NCBI RefSeq assembly: GCF_014489635.1
Contig: NZ_CP060828.1
Location: 8,172,001 to 8,236,000 of the forward strand
Direction: 5' to 3'
Origin: Streptomyces roseirectus
GTDB taxonomy: Bacteria > Actinomycetota > Actinomycetes > Streptomycetales > Streptomycetaceae
DNA: 64,000 nt
The translations under genes were made by a program, and so were the position numbers. The number at the start of each line of letters is the position of its first letter. The stretch's first letter is position 1. This document shows positions 42,977 through 51,536 of this stretch, piece by piece. The notes beneath the pieces are model-generated. The model was not told where the DNA came from. It made no database searches and saw nothing but the letters and a program-made list of their open reading frames with translations.

Positions 42977-44521
42977 CTAGTTGACGTCCCGCTCCCGGCC
43001 CTCCCAATAAGGCGCGCGCAGGAGGAACTTCTGGATCTTGCCGGTGGCGGTGCGGGGGATCGAGTCGCGGAACTCGACGCTGGTCGGGGCTTTGAAGCCG
43101 GCGAGGTGTTCCTTGCAGTGGGCGATGATGTCGGCTTCGGTGACGTCGGAGCCTTCCGCGCGGACGACCAGGGCCTTGACGGTCTCGCCCCATCTGGAGT
43201 CGTCGGGGACGCCGATGACGGCGACTTCGGCGACGCCGGGGTGGCTGAAGACGGTGTCCTCGACCTCGATGGAGGAGACGTTCTCGCCGCCGGTGATGAT
43301 GACGTCCTTCTTGCGGTCGGAGATGGTGAGGTGGCCGTCGGCCGCGTCGAGGGTGCCGCCGTCGCCGGTGTGGAACCAGTCGCCGTCGAGGGCCTGGGCG
43401 GTCTCTGCGGGCTTGTCCCAGTAGCCGTCGAGGACGACGTTGGAGCGGGCCAGCACCTCGCCGGAACCGGAGAGTCGGAGGCGGACGCCGAGGGCGGGGA
43501 GGCCGGCGCGGGAGAGCTTGCGGGCGCGGTCGCGGGGCGGGAGGGCGGTGTCCTCGGGGCGCGTGCGGTTGAACGTCAGCAGGGGCGACGTCTCCGTGAG
43601 GCCGTAGATCTGCGTGAACTCCCAGCCCAGTTCCTCCTCGACGCGCTGGATCAGCCGGCTCGGCGGCGGCGCCCCCGCGCACACGATCCGCACCCGGCCC
43701 CGGCCGGGGATCTCCCCGGCCCAGTCCGCCGCCGCGTTCAGCACCGTGCCCCACACCGCCGGCGCCCCGCACATCAGCGTCACCCCGTGCGCCTCGACGC
43801 GGCGCAGGATCTCCGCGCCGTCGACCTTGCGCAGGACGACCTGCTTGGCGCCGAGCCCGGCCATCACGTACGGCATGCCCCAGCCGTTGCAGTGGAACAT
43901 CGGGAGGGTGTGGAGGTAGATGTCGCCCTCCCAGGCCCGCGTGTGCAGCCCGAACGTCAGCCCGTTGACCCAGATGTTGCGGTGGGTGAGCTGAACTCCC
44001 TTGGGGCGCGCGGTCGTTCCGGACGTGTAGTTGATCGTCGCCGTCGCGTCCTCGTCCGGCGCCGACCACGGCCGGGGCGCCACACCGAACCGCATCAGCT
44101 CGGCGTCCGTCTGCTCCCCGAGCACGAACCGGTGCGGGACGGCGATGTCGGCGGCCAGAAAGGCGAGTTCGGGGTCGACGAGCAGCACCGAGGCGCCGCT
44201 CTGCTCGACGACGTACGCGATCTCCTCCTGTTTCAGCCGGAAGTTGACGGGCACACAGATCCGCCCGCTCATCGGCACGGCGAACAACAGCTCAAGCAGC
44301 CGGGCCGAGTTGTGGCTCACCACCGCGACCCGCTCGCCCTCGCCCACGCCGAGCCGGTCGAACCCGGCCTGCCAGGCGCGCACCCGTTCGGCGAGTCCGC
44401 CGTACGTGTCCGCCGCGACCGGCGGCGCGGGCTGGTCCGGCTCGTCGATCACGCCCGGACTCCCGGCGAAGCCCAGCTCCGCGCGGTCCAGGAAGTCCGC
44501 GATCGTCATCGGAACACGCAT
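42977..44521 (-). CDS. Acyl-CoA synthetase (AMP-forming)
   Basis: A 514-residue member of the ANL superfamily, probably activating a medium- or long-chain fatty or aromatic acid to its CoA ester. Motifs are INYTSGTTARPKGVQLTHRN, TQIYGLTETSP, GDWFHTGDGGTLDAADGHL, DRKKDVIITGGENVSS and PRTATGKIQKFLLR (catalytic Lys). There is no carrier domain, unlike the ligase at 27296. The start is ATG 44521, or ATG 44509 four codons later. It appears monocistronic, flanked by a terminator and a divergent gap. The exact substrate cannot be called from the sequence. Confidence 0.9.
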   Translation of the reverse strand: MRVPMTIADFLDRAELGFAGSPGVIDEPDQPAPPVAADTYGGLAERVRAWQAGFDRLGVGEGERVAVVSHNSARLLELLFAVPMSGRICVPVNFRLKQEEIAYVVEQSGASVLLVDPELAFLAADIAVPHRFVLGEQTDAELMRFGVAPRPWSAPDEDATATINYTSGTTARPKGVQLTHRNIWVNGLTFGLHTRAWEGDIYLHTLPMFHCNGWGMPYVMAGLGAKQVVLRKVDGAEILRRVEAHGVTLMCGAPAVWGTVLNAAADWAGEIPGRGRVRIVCAGAPPPSRLIQRVEEELGWEFTQIYGLTETSPLLTFNRTRPEDTALPPRDRARKLSRAGLPALGVRLRLSGSGEVLARSNVVLDGYWDKPAETAQALDGDWFHTGDGGTLDAADGHLTISDRKKDVIITGGENVSSIEVEDTVFSHPGVAEVAVIGVPDDSRWGETVKALVVRAEGSDVTEADIIAHCKEHLAGFKAPTSVEFRDSIPRTATGKIQKFLLRAPYWEGRERDVN

Positions 44522-44836
44522 CGCTTGTCCTCACTCCCCATCGGTGAACGATGTCCCTGATGCTCCCCGCCCGGGGCGGGGGCGACGCCTGTCGCGCCGA
44601 CCGCTCAACAGGCCGGGCGCCGGGGAGGTGACGCGCCGGGGTCCGCCGGACGGGTGCCTGCCCTTCAGATGACGCCAGAAGTCACGGAGTCGTCGAGGCC
44701 GAAGGTGTGACGTATGCCGCCGCCCGTTGTGAATATCGGAGTGGGTGTCGACCGGTGCCCGGTTCCCACGCCTGTCCCGCCGGGGCGGGCGGGGCTACCG
44801 TGGGGAGGTCGGGCGGGGACGACGAGGGGGGATGGC
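44522..44836. other. Divergent intergenic gap
   Basis: The 315-nt gap between the divergent ligase and small-protein genes carries both promoters. I saw no strong inverted repeat, RNA gene or credible short ORF. The open frame extending upstream of GTG 44837 has no ribosome binding site. Confidence 0.45.
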
Positions 44837-45265
44837 GTGCTGGACGAGACGATGACCGCGCTGGCCGCGTCGGTGGGGGCGGGGGTCGTGCAGGCCGCCG
44901 GGACGGACGCCTGGGCGGGGTTCAGGGACCGGCTGGCCCGGGTGCTGGGCCGGGCGGACCGGGAGGCCGTGCAGGCGGGGCGGCTGGAGCGGACGGCGGC
45001 GGAACTGGCCGAGGCCGGACCGCCGGGCGCGGACGGCGAGGCGCGGGCCAGGCACAGCACGGTCTGGCGGACCCGCACCGAGGATCTGCTGGAGGACCTG
45101 CCACCCGGCGAACGGGCCTTGGTCGCGGGGGAGTTGCGCGCACTGCTCGACGAGGCCGCACGGGCGTCGCGCGGGGGCGTCACGGGCAACGTCTTCCACG
45201 GCGCGGCGGCGGTGCAGTCCGGCGACGGCAACGTCCAGGTGAACCGGTTCGGCTCCCGCCCGTGA
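44837..45265 (+). CDS. Unknown small protein with C-terminal GDGN motif
   Basis: A 142-residue protein of a type common in Streptomyces but without known function. An N-terminal region VLDETMTALAASVGAGVVQAAGTDAW is followed by helical, charged sequence (FRDRLARVLGR, WRTRTEDLLEDLPPGERALVAGELRALL) and the C-terminal motif GNVFHGAAAVQSGDGNVQVN. The start GTG 44837 follows GGGGGGAT. Its stop overlaps the GTG of the next gene by 4 nt. The next protein begins with almost the same motif, suggesting that the two assemble through it. Confidence 0.75.
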   Translation: MLDETMTALAASVGAGVVQAAGTDAWAGFRDRLARVLGRADREAVQAGRLERTAAELAEAGPPGADGEARARHSTVWRTRTEDLLEDLPPGERALVAGELRALLDEAARASRGGVTGNVFHGAAAVQSGDGNVQVNRFGSRP

Positions 45266-45969
45266 CCGCCGGGGACGACGGCCCTCGCGGGGACGTCTAC
45301 CGGGGCCCCGCCGCGCGGCAGCACGGCGACGGCAACCTCCAGATCAACGTCCACGAGCACCGCGCCGGCATCCTCGCCGCCTGCGCGGTCGCCCTGGTGT
45401 GCGTGGCCACCGTCATCGCCGTCCTCGTCGCGGGCGACCCCGGCACCGGGGCGGCCGGCCCGGCTTCCGTGACACCGACGCCGACGCCGGCCCCGGCTAC
45501 GAACCCGGCCACGGACCCGGCGCCGGGCGCGGGCGGCGGCACGGACCGGTCGGGGCTCACCGGACGGCTCGTCAACGACGGCAGCGGCCTGTGCCTGACG
45601 GCCCCCGGCACCGAGGACGACGTCCCGGTCCAGGACACCTGCACAGGCACCCCCGACCGGACCTGGACGCTCGCCGCGCAGGACACCGCCGCCCGCACCG
45701 TGCGCAACGCCCGCAGCGGCCGGTGTCTCGCCGTGGCCGGCACGGAGAACTTCGCCCCCGCCCGCCAACTCGACTGCGCCGTACGGCCCGACGCGCAGCA
45801 CTGGGAACTCCTGTGGGGCACCGGCCGTCACGCGGGCCACTTCATGCTGCGCAGCACCCGCAACGCCAAGTGCCTGGCCGCACCGGGCGCCGAACCGGCC
45901 CGGCCCGCCGTGCAGACGTCCTGCGGCGAGGACTACGCCGACAAGTGGTGGCACATCGCCGCGAGGTGA
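45262..45969 (+). CDS. Membrane-anchored ricin-type lectin protein
   Basis: A 235-residue protein. A short cytoplasmic N-terminus bears GDVYRGPAARQHGDGNLQIN, then one TM helix (ILAACAVALVCVATVIAVLV, about 36-55), a Thr/Pro/Ala-rich linker (TPTPTPAPATNPATDPAPG) and a C-terminal beta-trefoil domain with paired Cys (SGLCLTAPG, SGRCLAVAG, NAKCLAAPG, CGEDYADKWWHI). It should display a carbohydrate-binding domain outside the cell. The GTG at 45262 overlaps the previous stop. Confidence 0.85.
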   Translation: MTAGDDGPRGDVYRGPAARQHGDGNLQINVHEHRAGILAACAVALVCVATVIAVLVAGDPGTGAAGPASVTPTPTPAPATNPATDPAPGAGGGTDRSGLTGRLVNDGSGLCLTAPGTEDDVPVQDTCTGTPDRTWTLAAQDTAARTVRNARSGRCLAVAGTENFAPARQLDCAVRPDAQHWELLWGTGRHAGHFMLRSTRNAKCLAAPGAEPARPAVQTSCGEDYADKWWHIAAR

Positions 45970-46137
45970 ACCTGCCCCAGGTCTTCACGCGGAGGCCAGG
46001 GCGGACCCGGGGAGTCGGTGGGCCCGCCCTGGCGTGATGCGGGCCGCGTTCAGGGGCGATCCGCATCTGTGGGGGGATACCGGGCGTAGTGATGTGGGGG
46101 GTGCCCGGCGCCTGTGAGACAGTATGTATCGAAGCTG

Positions 46138-46164
46138 ATCTATGAGTCAAGACGTCTCATAGAT
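46138..46164. promoter_or_regulatory. TetR-type operator
   Basis: ATCTATGAG (46138-46146) and CTCATAGAT (46156-46164) form a perfect 9-bp inverted repeat with a 9-nt spacer, 44 bp before the tetR start. The position fits autorepression. Confidence 0.65.
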
Positions 46165-46208
46165 GCGACAGTCCCGCGATCACCCGGAGTGCATCTCGAA
46201 GGAGGCCC

Positions 46209-46796
46209 ATGCCCAGCGAAGACCCCCGCGAAGACCCCCGCGCCCGCCGCAGCCGCACCGCCGCCCTGGCCGCCGCCGCCCAACTCCTCGGCGAGGGAGG
46301 CCCGGAGAACGTCACCCACGCCGCCGTCGCGGCCCGCGCGGGCGTCGGCCGTGCCACCGTCTACCGGCACTGGCCCGACCTGCGCTCCCTCCTGCTCGCC
46401 ACCCTCGCCGGCTCCGCGCCGCCGCTGCTGGTCCTCGGCGACGGGCCCGTGCGCGACCAGCTCGTCGACCAGCTCATCACCCGCGCCCACTGGCTCAACC
46501 AGCCCGTCTCCGCGTCCGTCGTCGCCACCGTCGTCGAACGCGCCGAACGCGACGCGGCCGTACGGCGGTTGCGCGAGCGGATGTTCGGACGCGGGGACGC
46601 GCACCTCGCCCAGGCCCTCGCCGTCGCCGTCTCACGCGGCGAACTGCTGCCGGGCGCCGAGCAGCAGGCCCGGACCATCGTCACCCACCTCCTCGGGCCC
46701 CTCCTGTTCCGCCGCTACATGCTCGGCGAACGGCTGGACGCCGCGGCGGTGGAGACGGAGGTGGACCGCGCGCTCGCGCCGTGGCTGGCCGCGTGA
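46209..46796 (+). CDS. TetR-family transcriptional regulator
   Basis: A 195-residue TetR repressor. The DNA-binding domain is RSRTAALAAAAQLLGEGGPE, then THAAVAARAGVGRATVYRHWPDLRSLLLATL. The ATG follows GAAGGAGGC. A perfect inverted repeat lies just upstream. The downstream neighbour is only a flavin-monooxygenase remnant, so the original target gene may have been lost. Confidence 0.92.
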   Translation: MPSEDPREDPRARRSRTAALAAAAQLLGEGGPENVTHAAVAARAGVGRATVYRHWPDLRSLLLATLAGSAPPLLVLGDGPVRDQLVDQLITRAHWLNQPVSASVVATVVERAERDAAVRRLRERMFGRGDAHLAQALAVAVSRGELLPGAEQQARTIVTHLLGPLLFRRYMLGERLDAAAVETEVDRALAPWLAA

Positions 46797-46850
46797 AGGA
46801 AACGCGGGTGCGCGCGGTGTTCGGCGACGAACGAAGACGCCACCGAGGCC

Positions 46851-47033
46851 ATGGGCGGACGCCGGCTCAGCCCCGCCGAGAGCGTGCGGGCACTCGGCGA
46901 GGCCATCGACGTCATCCGGCGGGGCATCCGGGCCGCCGACGAGCGCGGCGCGCTCCGGGGCGACGGCGCGTACTACCAGGTCAAGGGCGCTGAACGAGGG
47001 CCCGCCCCCGCCCGCGACGTCCCCGGTCCGTGA
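46851..47033 (+). pseudogene. Remnant of a luciferase-like (LLM) monooxygenase
   Basis: The 60-residue frame MGGRRLSPAESVRALGEAI, then a helix ending DVIRRGIRAADERG and YYQVKGAERGPAP, matches the middle of F420/FMN-dependent luciferase-family oxidoreductases. Neither the N-terminal barrel strands nor the C-terminus is present. It lies 54 nt after the TetR gene. I call it a decayed fragment rather than a functional small gene. Confidence 0.6.
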
Positions 47034-47058
47034 CGTCCCCGGTTCACAACCTCGCCGG

Positions 47059-48516
47059 TCACCTCGGCGGATTCATCGCCGCCTCCCAGTCCGCGTTCGG
47101 GATGCGCGAGCGGAGGTAGGCGAAGGAGTCCTCGGCGAGGCGGCGGGCGCGGGGGAGGTCGGGGCCGGTCAACTCGCCCCGGTGCTTGAGGACTCGGCCG
47201 TTCACCAGGACCGTGTCGACGTCGCCCCGGCCCGCCTGGAAGACGAGGTGCCCGGCGGGGTTGTGGACCGGGGTCATGGCGGCGGTGTCCGTGCGCAGGA
47301 GGACGAGGTCGGCGCGCTTGCCGACGGTGACGGAGCCGATCAGGGAGTCGAGGCCGAGCGCGCGGGCGCCCCCGAGGGTCGCGTACTGGAGGACGTCGGC
47401 GGCGCGCAGGGCGTTGTGCGCGACCGTGTGCCCCGCCTCGTGCGCGCGCAGATGGGCAAGTCCCCGGTCCGCGCTGAGAGTTGAGCGCATCGCCGAGAAC
47501 ATGTCGCCGCTCCACCAGATCACCGTGTCCATGGACAGGGAGAGCGGGATGCCGAACGCGCGCGCCTTCGCGGTGGGCGGATACCCCTGCCCCGCGCTGA
47601 GTTCGCTCTCGGAGGCGATGGACAGGAACGCGCCCTTCCCGGCGATCCGCCGGTAGGAGCCGTCGCTCAGCGAACCCGCGTGGACGAGGGTGACGGACGG
47701 CGACAGCGCCCCGAACTCGTAGAGGAACCGGATCTGTTCGTCGCCGGAGAACCCGAACACCCCCGCGTGACTGGTCACCGCGAGGTCCCGGTCCCGCGCG
47801 AACCGCAGCGCCGCACGCCCGTCCTCGGTGTCGTTCGCCTCCAAGGCGAGCTGCATCGTGACGAGTTGGTCCGGCCGCCCGGTGAACCGCTCCCGCAGGA
47901 CGCGGTCCACGCGCCCGTCGGTCACCCACCCGAGGTCCGTCGCGAAGGTGTTGCCGTACGCGAACCGCGCCCGCCCCGGCACCGAGAACAGCGCGTCGAC
48001 GGCCGCCTCCGCGTGCTCCGGCGTGCGCAGCCCGTGCGACCAGTCCGTCACCGTCGTCACCCCGTCGTTCACCGCCTCGACCATGCCGAGGTGGTTCGCG
48101 GCGTAGATGTCCTCCGGGCGGAACAGCGGACCCCACTTGGTGATCATCCACTGCATGTAGTCGCCGAGCGTCCAGTCCGCGCCGACGCCCCGCAGCGAGG
48201 TCTGCCACATGTGCCGGTGCGTGTCGACGAACCCGGGGATCAGCAGCCCGCCGCCCGCCTCGATCACCGTCGCGGGGGCGGTGAGCCCACGGCCGATCGC
48301 CTTGATGCGCTCGCCCTCGACCAGGACGTCCGTGTCGGGCAGGACACCCCGGTCCACGGTGACGACGGTGGCGCGGCGGATGAGGATCGGGCGCCCGGCG
48401 GGGAAGGCGACGCGCCCGGCCGCCTCGGCGCGCGGCGCGGCGAGCGCACCGGCGCCCACCGCCGCCACCGCTCCCGTGAGCGCCCGACGGCGGGTGGTCC
48501 CGCTCCAACTGGCCAT
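47059..48516 (-). CDS. Tat-exported amidohydrolase (cytosine deaminase/TRZ-ATZ type)
   Basis: A 485-residue metal-dependent hydrolase. The N-terminus TTRRRALTGAVAAVGAGALA ending in AEAA resembles a Tat signal. The amidohydrolase motif is GFVDTHRHMWQT; further metal ligands are expected in VTSHAGVFG, VHAGSLSD and LSMDTVIWW. The C-terminal composite strand VGKRADLVLLRTD is typical. Members deaminate or dechlorinate heterocycles such as cytosine, guanine or triazines; the exact substrate is unknown. The ATG at 48516 follows GAGGAG. A nucleobase-type NCS1 permease lies about 3 kb away on the same strand. Confidence 0.87.
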   Translation of the reverse strand: MASWSGTTRRRALTGAVAAVGAGALAAPRAEAAGRVAFPAGRPILIRRATVVTVDRGVLPDTDVLVEGERIKAIGRGLTAPATVIEAGGGLLIPGFVDTHRHMWQTSLRGVGADWTLGDYMQWMITKWGPLFRPEDIYAANHLGMVEAVNDGVTTVTDWSHGLRTPEHAEAAVDALFSVPGRARFAYGNTFATDLGWVTDGRVDRVLRERFTGRPDQLVTMQLALEANDTEDGRAALRFARDRDLAVTSHAGVFGFSGDEQIRFLYEFGALSPSVTLVHAGSLSDGSYRRIAGKGAFLSIASESELSAGQGYPPTAKARAFGIPLSLSMDTVIWWSGDMFSAMRSTLSADRGLAHLRAHEAGHTVAHNALRAADVLQYATLGGARALGLDSLIGSVTVGKRADLVLLRTDTAAMTPVHNPAGHLVFQAGRGDVDTVLVNGRVLKHRGELTGPDLPRARRLAEDSFAYLRSRIPNADWEAAMNPPR

Positions 48517-48642
48517 GGAATGCTCCTCGTTGTCGACGTGCGGTGATCCATTTCTACGGCGGGGACGAGGGCGGCGGCATCGGGAGAACCGTGCACGTCG
48601 ACGCGGACCGCGTGGGTCGTTTCACCCACGGCCGCGCTCGCC

Positions 48643-50091
48643 TCATTCCCGCCGTGCCGCGAGCCCGTGCTCGAACGCGTACGCCGCCGCGGCCGTCCGT
48701 GACGCCAGACCCAACTTCCCGAAGATGTTGGACAGATGACGGGCCACGGTCTTCTCGCTCACCACCAGCGCCCCCGCCACCTCCCGGTTGGTCAGCCCCT
48801 GGGCGACCAGGGCAAGCACCTCTGTCTCCCGTGCGGTCAGCGCACCCCTGGCCGGGGCCCGCGCCACCCCGATCCGGGCCAACTCCTCGTCCGCCGCCCC
48901 CTGTTCGAGCGCGGCGGCGTCCGTGTCGCCGAGCGCCCGGTACACCCGCACCAGCGACAGCCGGATCCGCGCGGCCTCGTACGGCACGTCGAGCCGGGCC
49001 CAGTGGCAGCAGGCGCGCCGCAGCAGCGGCAGCGACTCCCGCACCCGCCCCTCGGCGAGGGCGAGCCGGCCCCGGGCGTGCAGCGCGACCGCCTCCAGCG
49101 CCGAGGTGCTGTGGCCGGCGGCGAGTTCGTCCAGCCCGGCGCTCGCGGCGTGGGCGGCGGACGGGTCCCCCGCCGCGAGGGCGATCTCGACGTGGGCCGC
49201 GCCCAGGCGGGCCCGGGTGAGCCGGTCCCGGACGGCCGGTGCCGTACGGATCGAGGCGAGCGCGGTCGCCGCCTGGCCCTGCGCGAGCCTCAACAGGGCG
49301 AAACCCGGCTGGGGTTGACGGCCGTGGCGGTGCGCGCGGCGGTACGCGGACTCCGCGCCGGACAGGTCGCCGCGCAGCCGCCGCACCTCGCCGAGGATGT
49401 AGTGGGCCTCGGCGACACTGCTCGCGTGCACGCCGGTCAACTGCTCGCAGACCTGGGCCGCTTCCTTCTCGGCTCCGGCCAAGTCACCGCGCAACAGCAG
49501 CAGTTGGGCCTGGTGGACGCGGGAGAGGTCGGTGATCGGGGCGGGGACGGGCGGGTGCGCGGACCAGCGGGCCAGGGCCTGCGTCCACTCGATCATCCGG
49601 CGCAGGTCGCCCAACTCCGTGCAGGCGGCGATGAGATGGACGTAGATGCTGCCGGCCGCCGTGGCGTCGACCTCGCCGCACGCGGTCGCCAGCATCGCCT
49701 CGTCCAGCAGTCGCGTCCCCGCCTCCAGCCGGCCCTGCCTGACCAGGGCCCGGCCCTCGCCGAGGACGCCCAGCGCGGCCAGCGTGGGGGACGCGTGCCG
49801 CCGCCCGATCTCCTGCACCCGGCGTGCGCCGGCGATCACACCCGCGAGGTCGGGCCCGTCCAACCGGCCCTCCACGTCCAGGAGATGGACGAGCCTGCCG
49901 TGGGCGACGCCCTCCGGGCGGCCGTCCAGCAGACGCCGGGCGCGGCCGGTCCAGCCGGCGGCGAGGACGTCGTCGCCGCGCAGGGTCAGGGCCGTCGCGA
50001 TGTCGAGCGCCGCCTGGGCCGCGTCCTCGGGGCGGCCGGCGTCCAGGTGCCGCTGGTACTCCGCCGCCAGGGCGGGCGGATCCTCGTTCAC
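48643..50091 (-). CDS. LuxR-family regulator with TPR-like helical region
   Basis: A 482-residue regulator. Residues ~1-410 are helical repeats of TPR type (AAEYQRHLDAGRPEDAAQAAL and others), without an NTP-binding P-loop. The C-terminus is a LuxR HTH (LTARETEVLALVAQGLTNRE, KTVARHLSNIFGKLG). The start is GTG 50091, whose GTGA overlaps the stop of the P450 gene, so it is translationally coupled to that gene. This arrangement suggests that the regulator and the P450 act in one local circuit. Confidence 0.88.
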   Translation of the reverse strand: MNEDPPALAAEYQRHLDAGRPEDAAQAALDIATALTLRGDDVLAAGWTGRARRLLDGRPEGVAHGRLVHLLDVEGRLDGPDLAGVIAGARRVQEIGRRHASPTLAALGVLGEGRALVRQGRLEAGTRLLDEAMLATACGEVDATAAGSIYVHLIAACTELGDLRRMIEWTQALARWSAHPPVPAPITDLSRVHQAQLLLLRGDLAGAEKEAAQVCEQLTGVHASSVAEAHYILGEVRRLRGDLSGAESAYRRAHRHGRQPQPGFALLRLAQGQAATALASIRTAPAVRDRLTRARLGAAHVEIALAAGDPSAAHAASAGLDELAAGHSTSALEAVALHARGRLALAEGRVRESLPLLRRACCHWARLDVPYEAARIRLSLVRVYRALGDTDAAALEQGAADEELARIGVARAPARGALTARETEVLALVAQGLTNREVAGALVVSEKTVARHLSNIFGKLGLASRTAAAAYAFEHGLAARRE

Positions 50092-51290
50092 GCCGGCTCG
50101 CGTACACGCAGCGGCAGGGCTTCGGGGCCGCGCATCAGGAGGCTCTGACGGTAGGTCAACTCCGTTGGCGCAACGGCTAGTTCGAGGTGGGGGTAGCGGG
50201 CGAGCAGGTCGCGGAAGGCGACGCGGGCCTCTTGGCGGGCCAGCGGGGCGCCCAGGCAGTAGTGGATGCCGGCGCCGAAGGAGAGGTGGCGGTTGGGGGA
50301 GCGGGCCACGTCCAGGCGGTCCGGTTCCGGGAAGCGCGCGCCGTCCCGGTTGGCGGAGGTGACGGCCGCCAGGACCAGTTCCCGCGCCGGAATCTCGACG
50401 CCGGCGATGGTGACCGGCTCGGTCGTGTACCGGTACGTCGAGAGGTTCACCGGGCCGTCGTAGCGCAGGAACTCCTCGACGGCCGCCGGGATCAGGGCGG
50501 GGTCCGCGCGCAGCCGCTTCAGCTCGCCGGGGTGCGTGAGCAGGGCCCCGACGCCGTTCGCGATCAGGTTGACGGTTGTCTCGTGGCCCGCGCTGAGCAG
50601 CAGGAACACCATCGCGACGAGCTCTTCGGCGGTGAGGCTGTCGTCCTCGACGAGGGCCGAGAGCAGGTCGTCGCCCAGCGCCGTGCGCTTCGTCTCGATC
50701 AACTCGGCGAGGTACGCGGTGATGTGACCCGCCGCCGCGCTCACCACCTCCGGCGCGCCGGTGGAGTTGTAGTCCCGCGTCCACGCCCCGAACGACTCCC
50801 GCTCGCCCTCCGGGAGGCCCAGCAGTTCGCACATCACCGTCATCGACAGGGGGAACGCGTAGTCGCCGATCAACTCGATCTCGCCCCGGCCCGCGAGGCC
50901 GTCGAGCAGCGTGGCGGACAGTTCCTCGGTACGCGGGAGGAGACCGGCGATCCGTCCCGGCGTGAACGCCCTCGACACGAGCGTCCGCAGACGCGTGTGA
51001 ACCGGCGGATCACTGTTGAGCATGTGACCGGCCGTCCTCCGCCCCACCGCACGCGGAGCCCGCCCCTCCACCGTGTTCCGCCGGAACAGCTCCCCGACCA
51101 CCTCCGTATCCTTCGCCAGCCGGGGATCGGCCAGCACCAGCCGTACATCCTCGTACCGAGTGACCACCCACACACGCAGCCCGTCCGGAGTGACAACACC
51201 CCGCACCGGCGCGTCCCTCCGCAACTCGGCATACACCCCATGCGGATCCGCCCAGAACCCCGCCCCAAACACCTCACCTGAAGTGATCAT
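50088..51290 (-). CDS. Cytochrome P450, CYP107-like
   Basis: A 400-residue P450. Motifs are DPPVHTRLRTLVSRAFTPGR, I-helix LLSAGHETTVNLI, EEFLRY (ExxR) and haem loop FGAGIHYCLGAPLAR with Cys345. The pattern is that of the CYP107 group, which often acts on macrolides and other secondary metabolites, but no ferredoxin or reductase is adjacent. The ATG at 51290 lies inside a perfect inverted repeat, and GGGGGAG is further upstream than normal. It is translationally coupled to the following LuxR gene. Confidence 0.92.
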   Translation of the reverse strand: MITSGEVFGAGFWADPHGVYAELRRDAPVRGVVTPDGLRVWVVTRYEDVRLVLADPRLAKDTEVVGELFRRNTVEGRAPRAVGRRTAGHMLNSDPPVHTRLRTLVSRAFTPGRIAGLLPRTEELSATLLDGLAGRGEIELIGDYAFPLSMTVMCELLGLPEGERESFGAWTRDYNSTGAPEVVSAAAGHITAYLAELIETKRTALGDDLLSALVEDDSLTAEELVAMVFLLLSAGHETTVNLIANGVGALLTHPGELKRLRADPALIPAAVEEFLRYDGPVNLSTYRYTTEPVTIAGVEIPARELVLAAVTSANRDGARFPEPDRLDVARSPNRHLSFGAGIHYCLGAPLARQEARVAFRDLLARYPHLELAVAPTELTYRQSLLMRGPEALPLRVREPA

Positions 51291-51298
51291 GCGATCAC
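51283..51298. promoter_or_regulatory. Inverted repeat overlapping P450 start codon
   Basis: GTGATC-ATGC-GATCAC is a perfect 6-bp inverted repeat with a 4-nt centre that includes the start codon (minus strand). It may be an operator or an mRNA hairpin controlling initiation. Confidence 0.45.
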
Positions 51299-51377
51299 AC
51301 TACTTACTCCCCCACCCCAGAGAAAGACGACCGGAAGCCACCCGTCCGGCAGCTCGGGGGAGCACTGGTGGTGGGGG

Positions 51378-51494
51378 CTATTGTCCGGCGCGCCTTGCCA
51401 GTTCGTCCTTCACCGTGCGTCGCTCGTCGAGTTGGGCGACCGTCAGGCCGGGGAGGTCGGCGTACCAGTGGTCCAGTAGCTTCCAGCGGCTCAT
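51378..51494 (-). CDS. Possible 38-residue small protein
   Basis: A short minus-strand frame starts at ATG 51494 with MSRWKLLDHWYADLPG and ends QLDERRTVKDELARRAGQ. Its amino-acid composition (Trp, Tyr, a helical charged tail) looks protein-like, yet no clear Shine-Dalgarno sequence precedes it. It lies between the NCS1 and P450 genes. It could instead be the remnant of a longer gene. Confidence 0.3.
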   Translation of the reverse strand: MSRWKLLDHWYADLPGLTVAQLDERRTVKDELARRAGQ

Positions 51495-51536
51495 GGCCCA
51501 CAGGATGCCGTCACCGGTACGCCGACCGCGTTTGAT

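Noticed and set aside
46797..47033. A functional small gene at 46851
   Set aside because: The sequence corresponds only to an internal part of luciferase-family proteins, so a remnant is more likely.
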